A stretch of DNA of 64,000 bases from Pempheris klunzingeri (GCF_042242105.1 NC_092022.1:24885001-24949000); one strand, 5' to 3'; counted from the stretch's first letter, positions 48,689-61,288 are shown. Program-made: numbers and translations. Notes: generated by a model from the letters alone, not told the origin.

Positions 48689-51600
48689 CTACCTGGGCTG
48701 TGTGGCTGCTCCAAAGTAAATCCAACAGGTTCCACGATGCAAAAGCTGCTCAAGCAGGCAACATTTCCTCTGCAGTGTCACATGAGGAGCAACATCCTGA
48801 GGAGAGAAAAGCTCTTAGTTTAAGCAGAAACATCTTGTAACTTGTAAAGACATCGAATGGCTCCATCACACAGTCCTCACTCAGTGAATATGTGAATGGA
48901 AAACTCACTGCTGTCTTACCTGCTGTCATGTCATGTGGAAGCTTTCCTCTCTAATCACACTCTCCTTTATCGTGAAATATTGAGAAGAGTGACATCATTT
49001 AATCAATCATTCCATGTACACTCTGCTGTACATACAAGTACAAGATGGATGAAGAGAGTAGAAAACATACCTGTCTGGGATTGACTGCATCGCTTATTGT
49101 GTCTGTAATCAAACGTAACCAATGATTAAAACCTTAATGAACAACTTCAGTGACAGACATTATTATCATCCACCAACAATGGTAATGTTCAGACTACGGA
49201 AACATAAATCATACCTTCGTTTAGAGATCCTCTCTCTTCCATGTCTCTTCCATTTTTACATTTTTCTCTCTTCTTCTTTCTTCCTTTCTTCCTCCTCAGA
49301 AAAAGCAGAACACCAGCAGCACCAACAACACCAACAACACCAACAACAGCAATCACAAGTCCTGTCATGTTTGAACTTTGTTCTCCACATTCAGCATCCA
49401 TTGAAACAGTTCCTGGTTTTTCCAGCGGAAGATTCAATGATTCACATCTGGAGGGACAGAGGGAGATTTTGTACAGGAACATTTGTAGGATCCCATGAAC
49501 TCACTGCTGTTGGAAGAACTGAGGAGTCTAATGTGAAGCTGCACTTACTGTGTGTGCTGCAGACAAGATGTAAATGTCCCATCTGAAAAGGTTCCAGCAG
49601 TGCAGTCAGAGCAGTCAGTGTCCTCTGAGGCTGTTCCTGCACAAACACAAATGAGATCTATTTAAAGGGGGCAGCAGGTGCATATTATGAAGGGATCACA
49701 GTGTTAAGACATAAGACATAAGAGGTTTTATTGTCATTGTACAACTTAACAGCATACAACGAAATTGCGTTGGTACGCCCGGTCTAAAATATTAAAATAT
49801 AGAAATACTAAAATATAGACAAAAAAAAAACACACACATACATATATACATACATATGCACAGACATATGAAAATTTAATATATATATCAATAGTGTTAG
49901 ATTGACTGAGACCCAAAAGAGCCTGAAGAAAGTTTTATTTGACTCCACATTCCCAAACCTGCAGCCTTCTGGACCAGGACTGAACGCTGACTAAAACATT
50001 TCACACTTCAGAGTTTGATATCGTCCATAACCTAATCATTCATGTGGCTCATCATTTCCTAGAAATTTGACTCTTTATGTTAATTGGTTGCTTTTCTTTT
50101 CAGTTTGTTTAGTAGTTCTTTATTAATTATGATTATTTATGTTCCTTATCAATCATCATTTAATCAATATTTTAGAGGCATTTATAAATGACCTAGCATT
50201 TATTCAGTGGGTCTGTGTCCGTAATAATCTAAAGGTCGGCACGATAACACCAACCGTTTTGCCTGATGTATTGTCCTGGTAGACAGCTTGTGTGTTTCTG
50301 TGCTGCTGCACAGCCGTCCTCTGTAGGGTCCATACAGTAGAATCCTTCCAGTGGTTCACAGACTGTATCTGATGTTCTCGTACATGACGTCTTTATCTTC
50401 AGGCCAGAGCCTGTCAGCACACAGAGGTTAATATGGAATATGGAGAACTTTTATTCTGTTTAAGCAACGTGCTACATTTCTTTCTGACCATTCGGTTTTA
50501 TGTCATTATTTGAAAATGTGAAACAATCGTTTTAATTTCTGAATTCAAGGGAAAACATCTGCATATACAGCATTGATCTGACAGGGTGAAGAGGTGATTG
50601 TGGCAGGAAAAGGAGAGATGGATGGAAGGTGTCAGTGAGATCAGTTAAATCATTATTAGTCCCATTCATACAACCTCTGTACTCATGAATATGAACATGT
50701 TCTAACAGGACATTACCTGCATCAGAGGTTGTGCAAGTTAAACATTGTGTACGACCAGTAGGCTGATTCATGAAGGTTCCCTCGGTGCAGGGAACACAGG
50801 TTCTGTTTATGAACATCGTGCAATCTGTTTTAACTCGGCTTCCTGTTGAACAGAAAACAACATAATGTTTCTATTGAATGAAAATGTATCGTCTTGAGGG
50901 TGAAGCACATTTTGTCAGCTGTGCAAAGTGACATGCACTGCTGTCTACTGCAGTGGCATTCTTATTACTACCTCCAGATGCAGCCAATCATTTTTAGAGA
51001 GGATTACACTCAGTTAGGTGTATTAGGTACACCTAACTGAAGCTAACGTACAACCAGGGGACACGCAAGAGGCAGAGGAGCCCTGAAGCACTGCCTGCTT
51101 CCTTTCAGCAGCCATGTCAGAAATACTGCAGAGCTCCATGGGGCACTTGTGACCTCCAGCAATGGTTGTGTCTGTTCTATTTTGAGTGAATCTGGACAGA
51201 AAACACACTGATGATCTATTACACATCATACAAACGATCAGATTCTGATGAATGATCAATATCTGCATCCCAGGTTTGCCAACTCTTTTGATTTTGATCT
51301 TAACGTTATCCATTGATGATGTTCCTGATAAAGATCAGCTGTACGTGCAGTTCTAAAGGGAGCAGAGTCTCTTGTTGACGGGTGTTTCTGCCCTTTTTCT
51401 GTCTCCAGCCTAAAGCAACAGCCCTACAATCAATTCTAGCTTCTTGGAGGTTCTCATGCTCACTTCTTTGAAGCCGTTTTAGAAAGGACTTTATAAACTG
51501 GCAACTGAGTAAATAAAGTTCTGGATTTTCCAGCTTGTTCTTTTCCTGTTGAACTCCAGTCAGACACATTTCACTTGTGAATATAAACCGCACCAACAAT

Positions 51601-52726
51601 GGGAGTGGCTCCACTGATCTGCACATGGAAGCCTTGTTGGCACCTGGCAGATCTTTAAAACACTCCATATGTTACTATCAGAGTGAAATATCCCTTTAAC
51701 ATTCAGTTTAATCTTACCAGGGGGACACATAGGACAGCATTCGTCCCCTATCTGGTACTCTGAATGATGGCATGTGAAGGTTTGACCTCCGATGACAGTC
51801 ATCATAAGTATCTGTGAAGAGTAACAGAAGGTTTTTGTCTCACTCAGTGATCTTGATGCTTTTTGACAACAAAATGTTTCTGTTTTGACACATTGTAATT
51901 TCAATATGGCTTAAAAATGATATCTCTGTTTTTAGGCTCTGCTGTGAATCTACATTTTCTCACCCTACAGGTAAACAAACACTAATTATAACAACTAAAA
52001 TGCTACTAAAAAATACTAAATACTATATTATAACTTATGTGTTTGCTGCAGTACTCAGATCTTTTTCTAAAGTAAAAGTTGTAACACAACAGGATGGAAA
52101 CACTGTTACAAGTAAAAGTCCTGCTTTAAAAAGCACAAGTCCAACAGTGTTAGCATATTTTAAGTACAGGTGAAAGTGTACTTCTTATAAAGTATTTCAG
52201 AATATCATCTATAGTAATTATTAAAATAATAAATGATTGTCCATCAGCAGCAATCTTCCTGATGCACAGGGATGACAGTTCAGGTGCTGGAGCGTGAGTG
52301 CAGCAGCAGATCGTCTGTCAGACTTTCATGTTGTTGGCTGTGGTTTGTCTGTTCAGGTCTGTTCTTGTGCTGCTTGTTGGAACATTTCTGTGTTCTTTAG
52401 TTGAACCTGTTGGTTAGTGGATCCCATACAGATCCAGTGGTGTCTAAGTGATGGCTCACAGCCTGACTCTGGACAGCGGGTCAGGAGCTGTTTGGACCCG
52501 GTCTGGCTCTGGTTCTGTCTAATGACCCTGCTTAGCCGCAGTGGGGTTTGACTGCACGGTAAGCACGGGGCAGGTGCTTCCAGACAGAAATGTTGGAGGA
52601 GTATTATGATGACTGAGATGCTGCTTAGCAAACAATATCTTGCTGTAATAACATTATTATGACTTGACATTATTACAGTTATTTTACCAGCAATGCTGCA
52701 GCTGCAGCTTTTCGTGCCGACATCAT
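48689..52726 (-). CDS. tnfrsf14: TNFRSF14-like receptor, copy D, intact
   Basis: Eight coding exons (minus): 52726-52688, 51811-51718, 50842-50717, 50410-50255, 49636-49549, 49447-49215, 49102-49071 and 48796-48689 (876 nt, 291 residues), all GT-AG and in phase. The signal peptide is MMSARKAAAAALL joined to ILMMTVIGGQTFTC. CRD1 reads HHSEYQIGDECCPMC; CRD2 has TDCTMFINRTC and ends CLTCTTSDAG, where copy A has CLTCTTCDAG, so one cysteine is a serine. CRD3 ends IRQNG. The helix, basic stretch and complete tail are present. Further 5' a minisatellite exon (54222-54285, three units) and an untranslated exon (54608) give a second possible promoter. A LINE tail lies in intron 4. Confidence 0.87.
49705..49890 (-). 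mobile_element. LINE 3' tail in intron 4 of copy D
   Basis: The tract TTTTATTGTCATTGTACAAC followed by AACGAAATTGCGTTGG is a common fish LINE tail (reverse orientation). It interrupts sequence that is continuous in copies A, B, C and E, so it is a recent private insertion. Confidence 0.7.
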
Positions 52727-53379
52727 TTTATACGGTCGGATCAGTTTTCATGGGCAGAAGAAGTCATCTCACCTGGAAACTGGAAAAACCTGGAAAAAAA
52801 GAAAACATATGAGGAGATGATACTAACTGCTGAGCAAACAGGTTTCTCATTCACATGATGTTCCACATATCTGGTCTCTGCAGGAAGCTCAGTGTGGACT
52901 GTGCTATACTGCAAACCATTTGACTCCACAGTGTCCACAGACGAGGTCAGTAAACACAAGATGTGAATAATGCTCCCCTTTTGTTTCTCTAGAGACATTT
53001 CAGGATCAAATGATTGGACCAGAACATATTCTGGGTCGTCTTGGCTAAACACATTTAATAACAGGTGTGCAGAATAATGTTTTCAGCTAAGGACACTTCA
53101 GATCAAACTGGTGTGACTCACACAGTGTTATCAGCACATGATTTATATGATGGACTTTGATCTGACACAGTGAATTTAGTACCTGACATTCATTTGTCCA
53201 CATTCACAGACCTCATTGTAAATTGTAAATTGTTTTCCAAAGTTAAATCAGGTCAGTTTTGAACTTCTGTCTATTGTTTCAAGTTTATAGAACTAAATAC
53301 TTCAAATTTCATCTCAGCTATCAATACGTATCTACTCCGGTTATCGCAATTAAGATATGCATTTACGAAAAAATATATA

Positions 53380-53575
53380 CAGTGGTGTGAAAAAGTATTT
53401 GCCCCCTTACAGATTTCTTCTGTTTTTGCTTTATTGTCACACTTACATGTTTCAGATCATCAAACCAATTTTAATATCAGACATAGATAACCTGAGTAAA
53501 CACAAAAAGCAGTTTTTAAATGATGATTTCATTTATTAAGGGAAAAAAGCTATCCAAACCAACCTGGCCCTATGT
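53380..53575 (+). mobile_element. Tc1-like transposon left end fragment
   Basis: It starts CAGTGGTGTGAAAAAGTATTTGCCCCC, another well-known fish Tc1-type terminus. About 195 bp are preserved, then host sequence resumes. No transposase. Confidence 0.8.
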
Positions 53576-54221
53576 GAATATATATGATATTAAACACAAC
53601 ATTGCTTTGTTTGTTTCCGCTTTAAAAACCACACTAACATTTAAAACTTTTCTTTTAAATGTTCAAGTAGGGTGTATGTTGTTAAATCGTGCATAGATTT
53701 GAAATTTAAAAACTATGAACTCGGATAAAAGTCTTAAAACTACATCCTGTAACATAACAACTGTAGTGTTTTCAAAATAAAAACTGTAATATGCTGTTTC
53801 TACTGGCTGGTGCGAAAAGCATTCTGGGATACGTAACTATCAGAAGTTCACACGAGCCTCCTCCCGTTAAAATGTGCGGGATAAAATCACATCCGGGCAT
53901 TTAAACTCTTGGCTCTTTGCCTACTTTAAACTGGATCAGTTCTTGAGCTGCGAGTGACGAAGTTTCACAAGTCCACAAAAACACATGTTGAGAAACGTCC
54001 AGAGAGACCTGACAACAGTTACTACGTCTCCTGCTTCTCACTACTGACATCATTGTACTGACAAATTTAGAAGTTAGCAACAGTGAGAACCTCACTTCTG
54101 GTAACAAAAAGCACACACAAGTAACTGAAAACACACACAGCGCCTTTGGGTGAACGGGGGGGGGGTCCGTGTGTACTTTCAGTCTTACATCCAAAACTTT
54201 GGGAAGTTTTCACTCACCGGG
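53576..54221. other. Unique and partly duplicated 5' flank of copy D
   Basis: No coding exon recognised. The part at 54050-54150 resembles the 25970-26030 flank of copy B (CACTTCTGGTAACAAAAAGC in reverse). Confidence 0.45.
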
Positions 54222-54285
54222 AACATGATCCTCCGGTCTAATATGATCCTCCGGTCTAATATGATCCTCCGGTCTAATATGAGCG
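54222..54285 (-). repeat. 18-bp minisatellite, three units, upstream of copy D
   Basis: The unit CATATTAGACCGGAGGAT (minus) three times, ending ATCATGTTCCCG with donor GTGAGT, as at copy C. The frame through it is open but the only ATG in the matching phase is the terminal MFP. Confidence 0.85.
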
Positions 54286-54419
54286 CCACAGGAGTGTTTG
54301 ATCCCGGTGAGGCAGTGAAGGCACCACAGAGAGCAGCTCTCCTTCTGCTGAGCTGTTCAGAGTCCAACCTGCAAACATTAGTTTACCATGATGGTGTGTG
54401 GTGAGGAGAAACCTACAGG

Positions 54420-54598
54420 AAACACACACACACTGATACACACTGACACACACTAATACACACTGATACACACTGATACACACTAATACACACTGATACA
54501 CACTAATACACACTGATACACACTAATACACACTGTACACACTGATACACACTGATACACACTAATACACACTGTACACACTGATACACACTGATACA
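54420..54598. repeat. CACACTGATA/CACACTAATA minisatellite
   Basis: Tandem decamers of CACACTGATA and CACACTAATA over about 180 bp, adjoining the upstream exon of copy D. The corresponding place at copies B and C has only a short GTATCAGTGTG stretch, so this array expanded privately. Confidence 0.9.
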
Positions 54599-54607
54599 CT
54601 GACTCAC

Positions 54608-54690
54608 CTACAGCAGCAGACAGACACTTCTTCATGTGAAGTCTGACGAGACGTTAAAAAGAACGAAGTTCAAAGGAGCTCTGTGGAAAA
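54608..54690 (-). other. Putative 5' untranslated exon of copy D
   Basis: The block ends CTGTCTGCTGCTGTAG with donor GTGAGTC on the minus strand; its ATG would give MKKCLSAAV. Boundary at the 5' side is approximate. Confidence 0.4.
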
Positions 54691-55259
54691 TTAATTTCTG
54701 CTCTTGAGTCCTATTAAACACATTAAACTCTGCATTACTCTTTCAAAGAGTCATTTTTAGACACGGTTAAGAATAAAATGTCCAAAATTAATCTGCAAGT
54801 TGCTCTTTAACCTTCAAACCAAGGAGTGACCCTCGAACGGCCTGTTGTTGAAAGTTTTAAACTCAGACTTTCACTTTCTACATTCTGCTCAGGAGAGGTC
54901 TAAAAAGTCCCTTCTGTCCTCCCACACACCCACACACAGCTTCAACAATGTTTCACACGGATTAAGAAATAAGAAATAAAGGAAGGAAATAAGAAATAAT
55001 TAAGAAATAAGACATACCTGACTGAAGCAATATACGCACGAAGCAGACTGACACTGCGCATGACACGAGCCCTTCAAAATAAAATGTCTAACTGGGACAG
55101 AGGGACTCGTGCTCACCACTGCAGTGCTGGAAATGTTAGATTTAACTCTGTACTCAGATCATGTGTCAAGCTACTTCATCATCACTGAATCATTGCAGAG
55201 TCCTGCACACCAACATATTTCCTGAGAGATTAATTAAATGACTGTAGTTGTCACTCCCT

Positions 55260-55890
55260 CCACCCTCCCTCCACCTCCTCCTTGGCTGTGTGGGTGTCTC
55301 TCTCTGTCTACTTGTGTCTCATTACAGGAGTGGAGATCAGTGCAGCCTTTAAACAGACTCCACCTGGCTGTCACATGGTGGACTCTCTGCTGCAGCCTTT
55401 TCTCCCTGTAGGACTATTCTGCCTAAGAATACTGCTCATCCCTGCTTCCCTGTTCAAACACAAGGCCTGACTCCTTCCTCTGTCTCCAGTCTTCCTGCCC
55501 AGCCTGCCTCTCCAGTCCGCTCACTTCCTCACCAGCAGTAACCCCCACTCACCTTAGTCTCCACCTGCCTGGTCCTCTTCTGCTCTCCAAATGTTTGAAA
55601 CAAATCTCACTGCCAAAGAAGGAACCAGTGGGTTGTTGAAACTGTCACATGTGTCACAAAGAGCTTCCCACTACACCGGCTCTGAAGGAGGCTAAGAAAG
55701 TGATCCCAAAGAGAGAGCATGTGAGATGTTCACAGGTTCAGCAGAGGACTGTGGTGTGTCGGACATTGTTTTTCCTTGTTAATTGTGTGGGAGCATTCTG
55801 CTCCCTGACCTTTCTCCAAAATAAAGTGCCTAATACTGCACTATCTGCCTCAGTCTGTGCTGCACTTGGGCCCACTAGCCTAGCCCCAAC
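55260..55890 (-). repeat. Duplication segment (inverted copy of 35103-35640)
   Basis: It contains the GGACTATTCTGCC, GTTTGAAACAAAT and TAGCCCCAAC blocks in reverse order. Open frames on the plus strand (for example 55649-56032) run across duplicated non-coding DNA and the 21-bp repeat. Confidence 0.65.
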
Positions 55891-55892
55891 AG

Positions 55893-55986
55893 TACTGCAG
55901 AGCAACACGTCAGTACTGCAGAGCAACACGTCAGTACTGCAGAGCAACACATCAGTACTGCAGAGCAACACGTCAGTACTGCAGAG
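55893..55986 (-). repeat. 21-bp minisatellite, about four units
   Basis: Same unit as 34955-35102 in inverted orientation. Confidence 0.9.
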
Positions 55987-56066
55987 GGTCCTCACAGTAG
56001 AATCCTTCCAGTGGTTCACAGACTGTATCTGATGTTCTCGTACATGACGTCTTTATCTTCAAGAGC
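55987..56066 (-). pseudogene. TNFRSF14-like CRD3 exon fragment I
   Basis: Inverted equivalent of fragment F, joined at the same GAGGACCCT point to the 21-bp repeat. It carries the four-base deletion after the acceptor (CTTGAAGATAAAG) that F lacks. Not translatable from a normal receptor. Confidence 0.72.
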
Positions 56067-56214
56067 CTGTCAGCACACACAGAGGTTAATATGGAATATG
56101 GAGAACTTTTATTCTGTTTAAGCAACGTGCTACATTTCTTTCTGACCATTCGGTTTCATGTCATTATTTGAAAATGTGAAACAATCGTTTTAATTTCTGA
56201 ATTCAAGGGAAACC

Positions 56215-56640
56215 ATCTGCACACACGGCATTGATCTGACAGGGTGAAGAAGTGACTGTGGCAGGAAAAGGAGAGATGGATGGAAGGTGTCAGTGACTGC
56301 TGCAAAGGGAGATCAGCACCAGTGGATATCAGTGAAAGCCAGGACTGGTGGTCTGATGTCCTTCACTGTGAATGCAGGTCATAAACCAACTAAATAGAAA
56401 CTACAACACAAAGAAGTCACGTTAGTTTGCTTCATAATTACCACAGAACTTCTTTTACACCAACAATTACTGAACCTTGTTGTTGTTCCAACTGCAGCTG
56501 AACTCCTTTTTACTCTTCCGTTTCTCTTTACTTCTTCATCACTTGTTTCTCTCCCCCTCCTCCTCACCGTCATTACCTTGGAGTTTACCTGCCACTTCCT
56601 TACGTGCGTTCAGTGACATTTCAAAATAAAACTGCACATA
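56215..56640 (-). repeat. Duplication segment with conserved short frame (copy 4 of 4)
   Basis: Inverted copy of 24460-24970; the 64-codon frame lies at 56573-56379 on the minus strand. Confidence 0.7.
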
Positions 56641-57341
56641 TTTAACCACAATGAATTTAAGTCCTTTATAATTATTATAATAAACCTCACACTGGATGTT
56701 TGTTCATGTGTTACATCTGCATTGCTCAACATAAGATAATAAACAATAAAATAAAAAAGAACACAGAAATGTTCCAACAAGCAGCACAAGAACAGAACTG
56801 AACAGACAAACCACAGCCAACAACATGAAAGTCTGACAGACGATCTGCTGCTGCACTCACGCTCCAGCACCTGAACTGTCATCCCTGTGCATCAGGAAGA
56901 TTGCTGCTGATGGACAATCATTTATTATTTTAATAATTACTATAGATGATATTCTGAAATACTTTATAAGAAGTACACTTTCACCTGTACTTAAAATATG
57001 CTAACACTGTTGGACTTGTGCTTTTTAAAGCAGGACTTTTACTTGTAACAGTGTTTCCATCCTGTTGTGTTACAACTTTTACTTTAGAAAAAGATCTGAG
57101 TACTGCAGCAAACACATAAGTTATAATATAGTATTTAGTATTTTTAGTAGCATTTTAGTTGTTATAATTAGTGTTTGTTTACCTGTAGGGTGAGAAAATG
57201 TAGATTCACAGCAGAGCCTAAAAACAGAGATATCATTTTTAAGCCATATTGAAATTACAATGTGTCAAAACAGAAACATTTTGTTGTCAGAAAGCATCAA
57301 GATCACTGAGTGAGACAAAAACCTTCTGTTACTCTTCACAG

Positions 57342-60300
57342 ATTCTTATGATGACTGTCATCAGAGGTCAAACCTTCACATGCCATCATTCAGAGTACCA
57401 GATAGACAAGAACTGCTGTCCTATGTGTCCCCCTGGTAAGATTAAACTGAATGTTAAAGGGATATTTCACTCTGATAGTAACACATGAAGTGTTTTAAAG
57501 ATCTGCCAGGTGCCAACAAGGCTTCCATGTGCAGGGATCCCAAAATCCAAAGAGTTGGCAAACCAGGGATGCAGATATTGATCATTCATCAGAATCTGAT
57601 CGTTTGTATCATGTGTAATAGATCATCAGTGTGTTTTCTGTCCAGATTCACTCAAAATAGAACAGACACAACCATTGCTGGAGGTCACAAGTGCCCCATG
57701 GAGCTCTGCAGTATTTCTGACATGGCTGCTGAAAGGAAGCAGGCAGTGCCTCAGGGCTCCTCTGCATTTTCATTCAATAGAAACATTATGTTGTTTTCTG
57801 TTCAACAGGAAGCCGAGTTAAAACAGATTGCACGGCGTTCAGAAGCAGCTCCTGTGTTCCCTGCACCGAGGGAACCTTCATGAATCAGCCTACTGGTCGT
57901 AGACAATGTTTAACTTGCACAACATCTGATGCAGGTAATGTCCTGTTAGAACATGTTCATATTCATGAGTAGAGAGGTTGTATGAATGGGACTAATAATG
58001 ATTTAACTGATCTCACTGACACCTTCCATCCATCTCTCCTTTTCCTGCCACAATCACTTCTTCACCCTGTCAGATCAATGCTGTATATGCAGATGTTTTC
58101 CCTTGAATTCAGAAATTGAAACGATTGTTTCACATTTCCAAATAATGACATGAAACCGAATGGTCAGAAAGAAATGTAGCACGTTGCTTAAACAGAATAA
58201 AAGTTCTCCATATTCCATATTAACCTCTGTGTGTGCTGACAGGCTCTGGCCTGAAGATAAAGACGTCATGTACGAGAACATCAGATACAGTCTGTGAACC
58301 ACTGGAAGGATTCTACTGTATGGACCCTACAGAGGACGGCTGTGCAGCAGCACAGAAACACACAAGCTGTCTACCAGGACAATACATCAGGCAAAAAGGT
58401 TGGTGTTATCGTGCCGACCTTTAGATTATGTTGTAAATATGTTGTGAGGTTTAGATGAGAATACCAAAGTTCAGGGAATCTGACATGAAGGATCTCAATC
58501 TGAATCAGAACGTGTTGTGAGTGTCAACACGGCCCTGCTCTGACATCGGGTCTCGAAGAGTTGACTGACGGCAGGTAGATCAGACCCGGTGATCCTCTGT
58601 GCCGCTTTGATGACCCTCTGCAGTGCCTTCTGCTCCCTCTTGTGGCATCCTGCATACCACGCTGTGATACAGTACGTCAGGATGCTCTCCACCGTGCACC
58701 GGTAGAAGTTGGTGAGGAGGTTCCGTGATAGACCAGCCTTCCTCAGTTTCCTCAGGATATAGAGGCGTTGTTGTGCTCTGCTGGTGACATGGGAGGTGTG
58801 TGCGCTCCAGGAGAGGTCCTCGGTGATGTGAACCCCCAGAAACTTAAAGGTGGGGACTCTCTCCACAGCCTCTCCGTTGATGGTCATAGGAGCAGTGGCC
58901 GTCCTCCTGGACCTCCTCAAGTCCACCACAATCTCCTTGGTCTTTTTACTGTTCAGGATGAGATTGTTGGTGGAGCACCAGATTGTCAGGTTTTGTACCT
59001 CGCTCCTGTATGCTGTCTCGTCGTTGTTGGAGATCAGCCCCACAACCGTTGTGTCGTCCGCGAACTTGATGATGGTGTTAGTTGCGTGGACAGGCTGACA
59101 GTTGTGGGTGAAGAGGGCAAAGAGGAGGGGGCTCAAGACACATCCTTGGGGCACACCGGTGTTTAGGGTGATGGAGGAGGATGTGTGATTCCCCAACCTG
59201 ACAGACTGGGGGCAGTTAGTGAGGAAGTCCAGTGTCCAGTTGCAGATGGTGGAGTTTAGGCCGAGGTTGTGCAGTTTAGAGACCAAGGCGCTGGGGATGA
59301 CTGTGTTAAAGGCCGAACTGAAGTCCAGGAAGCGCAGCCTGGCATAGGTGTTGGGTTTCTCCAGATGCTCCAGGGCCGTGTGCAGGACGGTGCTGATGGC
59401 GTCCTCAGTTGACCTGTTGGCTCGAATTGGCGAACTGGTGCTGGTCCAGTGTGGCAGGGATGGTGCGTTTGATGTGAGCCATGATTAACCTTTCAAAGCA
59501 TTTCGCAATCACTGGTGTGAGTGCCATCAGCCTGTAGTCATTCAAGCTGCTCACAGTTTTCAGCTTAGGGATGGGCACGATGGTGGTGGTTTTGAGGCAT
59601 GTCAGTGCATCAGTGAAATCGAGCTGGAAAACGAGTCTGCTAAGTCACTGAGCTCAGCAGAGAGAGGGAATGACAGAAATGACAGAAAATGAATACTAAA
59701 CAAACTGAAAAGAAAAGCAACCAATTAACATAAAGAGTCAAATTTCTAGGAAATGATGAGCCATATAAATGATTAGGTTATGGACGATATCAAACTCTGA
59801 AGTGTGAAATGTTTTAGTCAGAGTTCAGTCCTGGTCCAGAAGGCTGCAGGTTTGGGAATGTGGAGTCAAATGAAACTTTCTTCAGGCTCTTTTGGGTCTC
59901 AGTCAATCAACTTGTTGATCATTTCAATCTTCAGAGGAGAAATGGTTGCATCCAGTAAGGGGAAGGTTGTCCGTGGTAAGAAAAGATCTCCATGTAGAGA
60001 TGTCATGTCGGCACAAGTAGAAAAAAGAAAGAGTCTCTGCGGTCAGTTGTGGTCCTTTGAATGAGTGGTTAAACACATGACTGTTTGGAGTCACACCTAG
60101 AAGTCACCTAACACTGTGATCCCTTCATAATATGCACCTGCTGCCCCCTTTAAATAGATCTCATTTGTGTTTGTGCAGGAACAGCCTCAGAGGACACTGA
60201 CTGCTCTGACTGCACTGCTGGAACCTTTTCAGATGGGACATTTACATCTTGTCAGCAGCACACACAGTAAGTGCAGCTTCACATTAGACTCCTCAGTTCT

Positions 60301-61126
60301 TCCAACAGCAGTGAGTTCATGGGATCCTACAAATGTTCCTGTACAAAATCTCCCTCTGTCCCTCCAGATGTGAATCATTGAATCTTCTGCTGGAAAAACC
60401 AGGAACTGTTTCAATGGATGCTGAATGTGGAGAACAAGGTTCAAACATGACAGGACTTTCGATTGCTGTTGCTGTTGTCAGTGCTGTTGGTGCTGCTGGT
60501 GTTCTGCTTTTTATTCTGAGGAGGAAGAAAGTAAGAAAGAAGAAGAAAGAAAAACTGAAAAATGGAAGAGACATGGAAGAGCGAGGATCTCTAAACAAAG
60601 GTATGATTTATGTTTCCGTAGTCTGAACATTACCATTGTTGGTGGATGATAATAATGTCTGTCACTGAAGTTGTTCATTAAGGTTTTAATCATTGGTTAC
60701 GTTTGATTACAGACACAATAAGCGATGCAGTCAATCCCAGACAGGTATGTTTTCTACTCTCTTCATCCATCTTGTACTTGTATGTACAGCAGAGTGTACA
60801 TGGAATGATTGATTAAATGATGTCACTCTTCTCAATATTTCACGATAAAGGAGAGTGTGATTAGAGAGGAAAGCTTCCACATGACATGACAGCAGGTAAG
60901 ACAGCAGTGAGTTTTCCATTCACATATTCACTGAGTGAGGACTGTGTGATGGAGCCATTCGATGTCTTTACAAGTTACAAGATGTTTCTGCTTAAACTAA
61001 GAGCTTTTCTCTCCTCAGGATGTTGCTCCTCATGTGACACTGCAGAGGAAATGTTGCCTGCTTGAGCAGCTTTTGCATCGTGGAACCTGTTGGATTTACT
61101 TTGGAGCAGCCACACAGCCCAGGTAG
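57342..61126 (+). pseudogene. tnfrsf14: TNFRSF14-like receptor, copy E, first exon missing
   Basis: Seven intact exons: 57342-57435, 57809-57934, 58243-58398, 60179-60266, 60368-60600, 60713-60744 and 61019-61126, encoding CRD1-4, stalk, membrane helix and full tail without a stop. The signal exon present in A, B and D is gone: homology to copy B ends about 56755, downstream of where it would lie. An unspliced start at 57249 would give a cytosolic-looking N-terminus, so secretion is doubtful unless a distant exon is used. CRD2 combines the copy B type (FRSSSC) with the D-type TTSDAG end, which lacks one cysteine. An L2-like insertion lies in intron 4. Classed as probable pseudogene or incomplete model. 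Confidence 0.68.
58525..59599 (-). mobile_element. L2/CR1-like LINE fragment in intron 4 of copy E
   Basis: The minus-strand frame 59286-58495 contains reverse-transcriptase motifs: [20 protein letters not shown], the catalytic-box variant [28 protein letters not shown] and [14 protein letters not shown]. Upstream to 59599 the frame shifts and includes PIPKLKTVSS-type sequence. It splits sequence that is continuous in copy C (GTGTTGTGAGTGTC before, ATGTCAGTGCATCAG after). It lacks a complete 5' part and is probably inactive. Confidence 0.88.
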
Positions 61127-61288
61127 AGGGTTGGCTTATCTAGAGATTCAACATCTTGCCTGTCAAATCTCTGACATCTTCACAGCAAAAATAGATCTGT
61201 GATGCCATGTTGACATCATACCAGCAACATTATACACCTGTCACTGCAGTTTCAATGACTGTACCTGTAGAATATGATCCAGGTATGA

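Noticed and set aside
57249-57341. In-frame upstream ATG (MKLQCVKTETFCC) as the receptor start
   Set aside because: It lies upstream of a good acceptor (CTTCACAG), is intronic in A, B and D where a true signal exon exists, and does not give a signal peptide.
58768-59166. Plus-strand frames at the LINE in intron 4 of copy E
   Set aside because: Antisense of the reverse-transcriptase frame.
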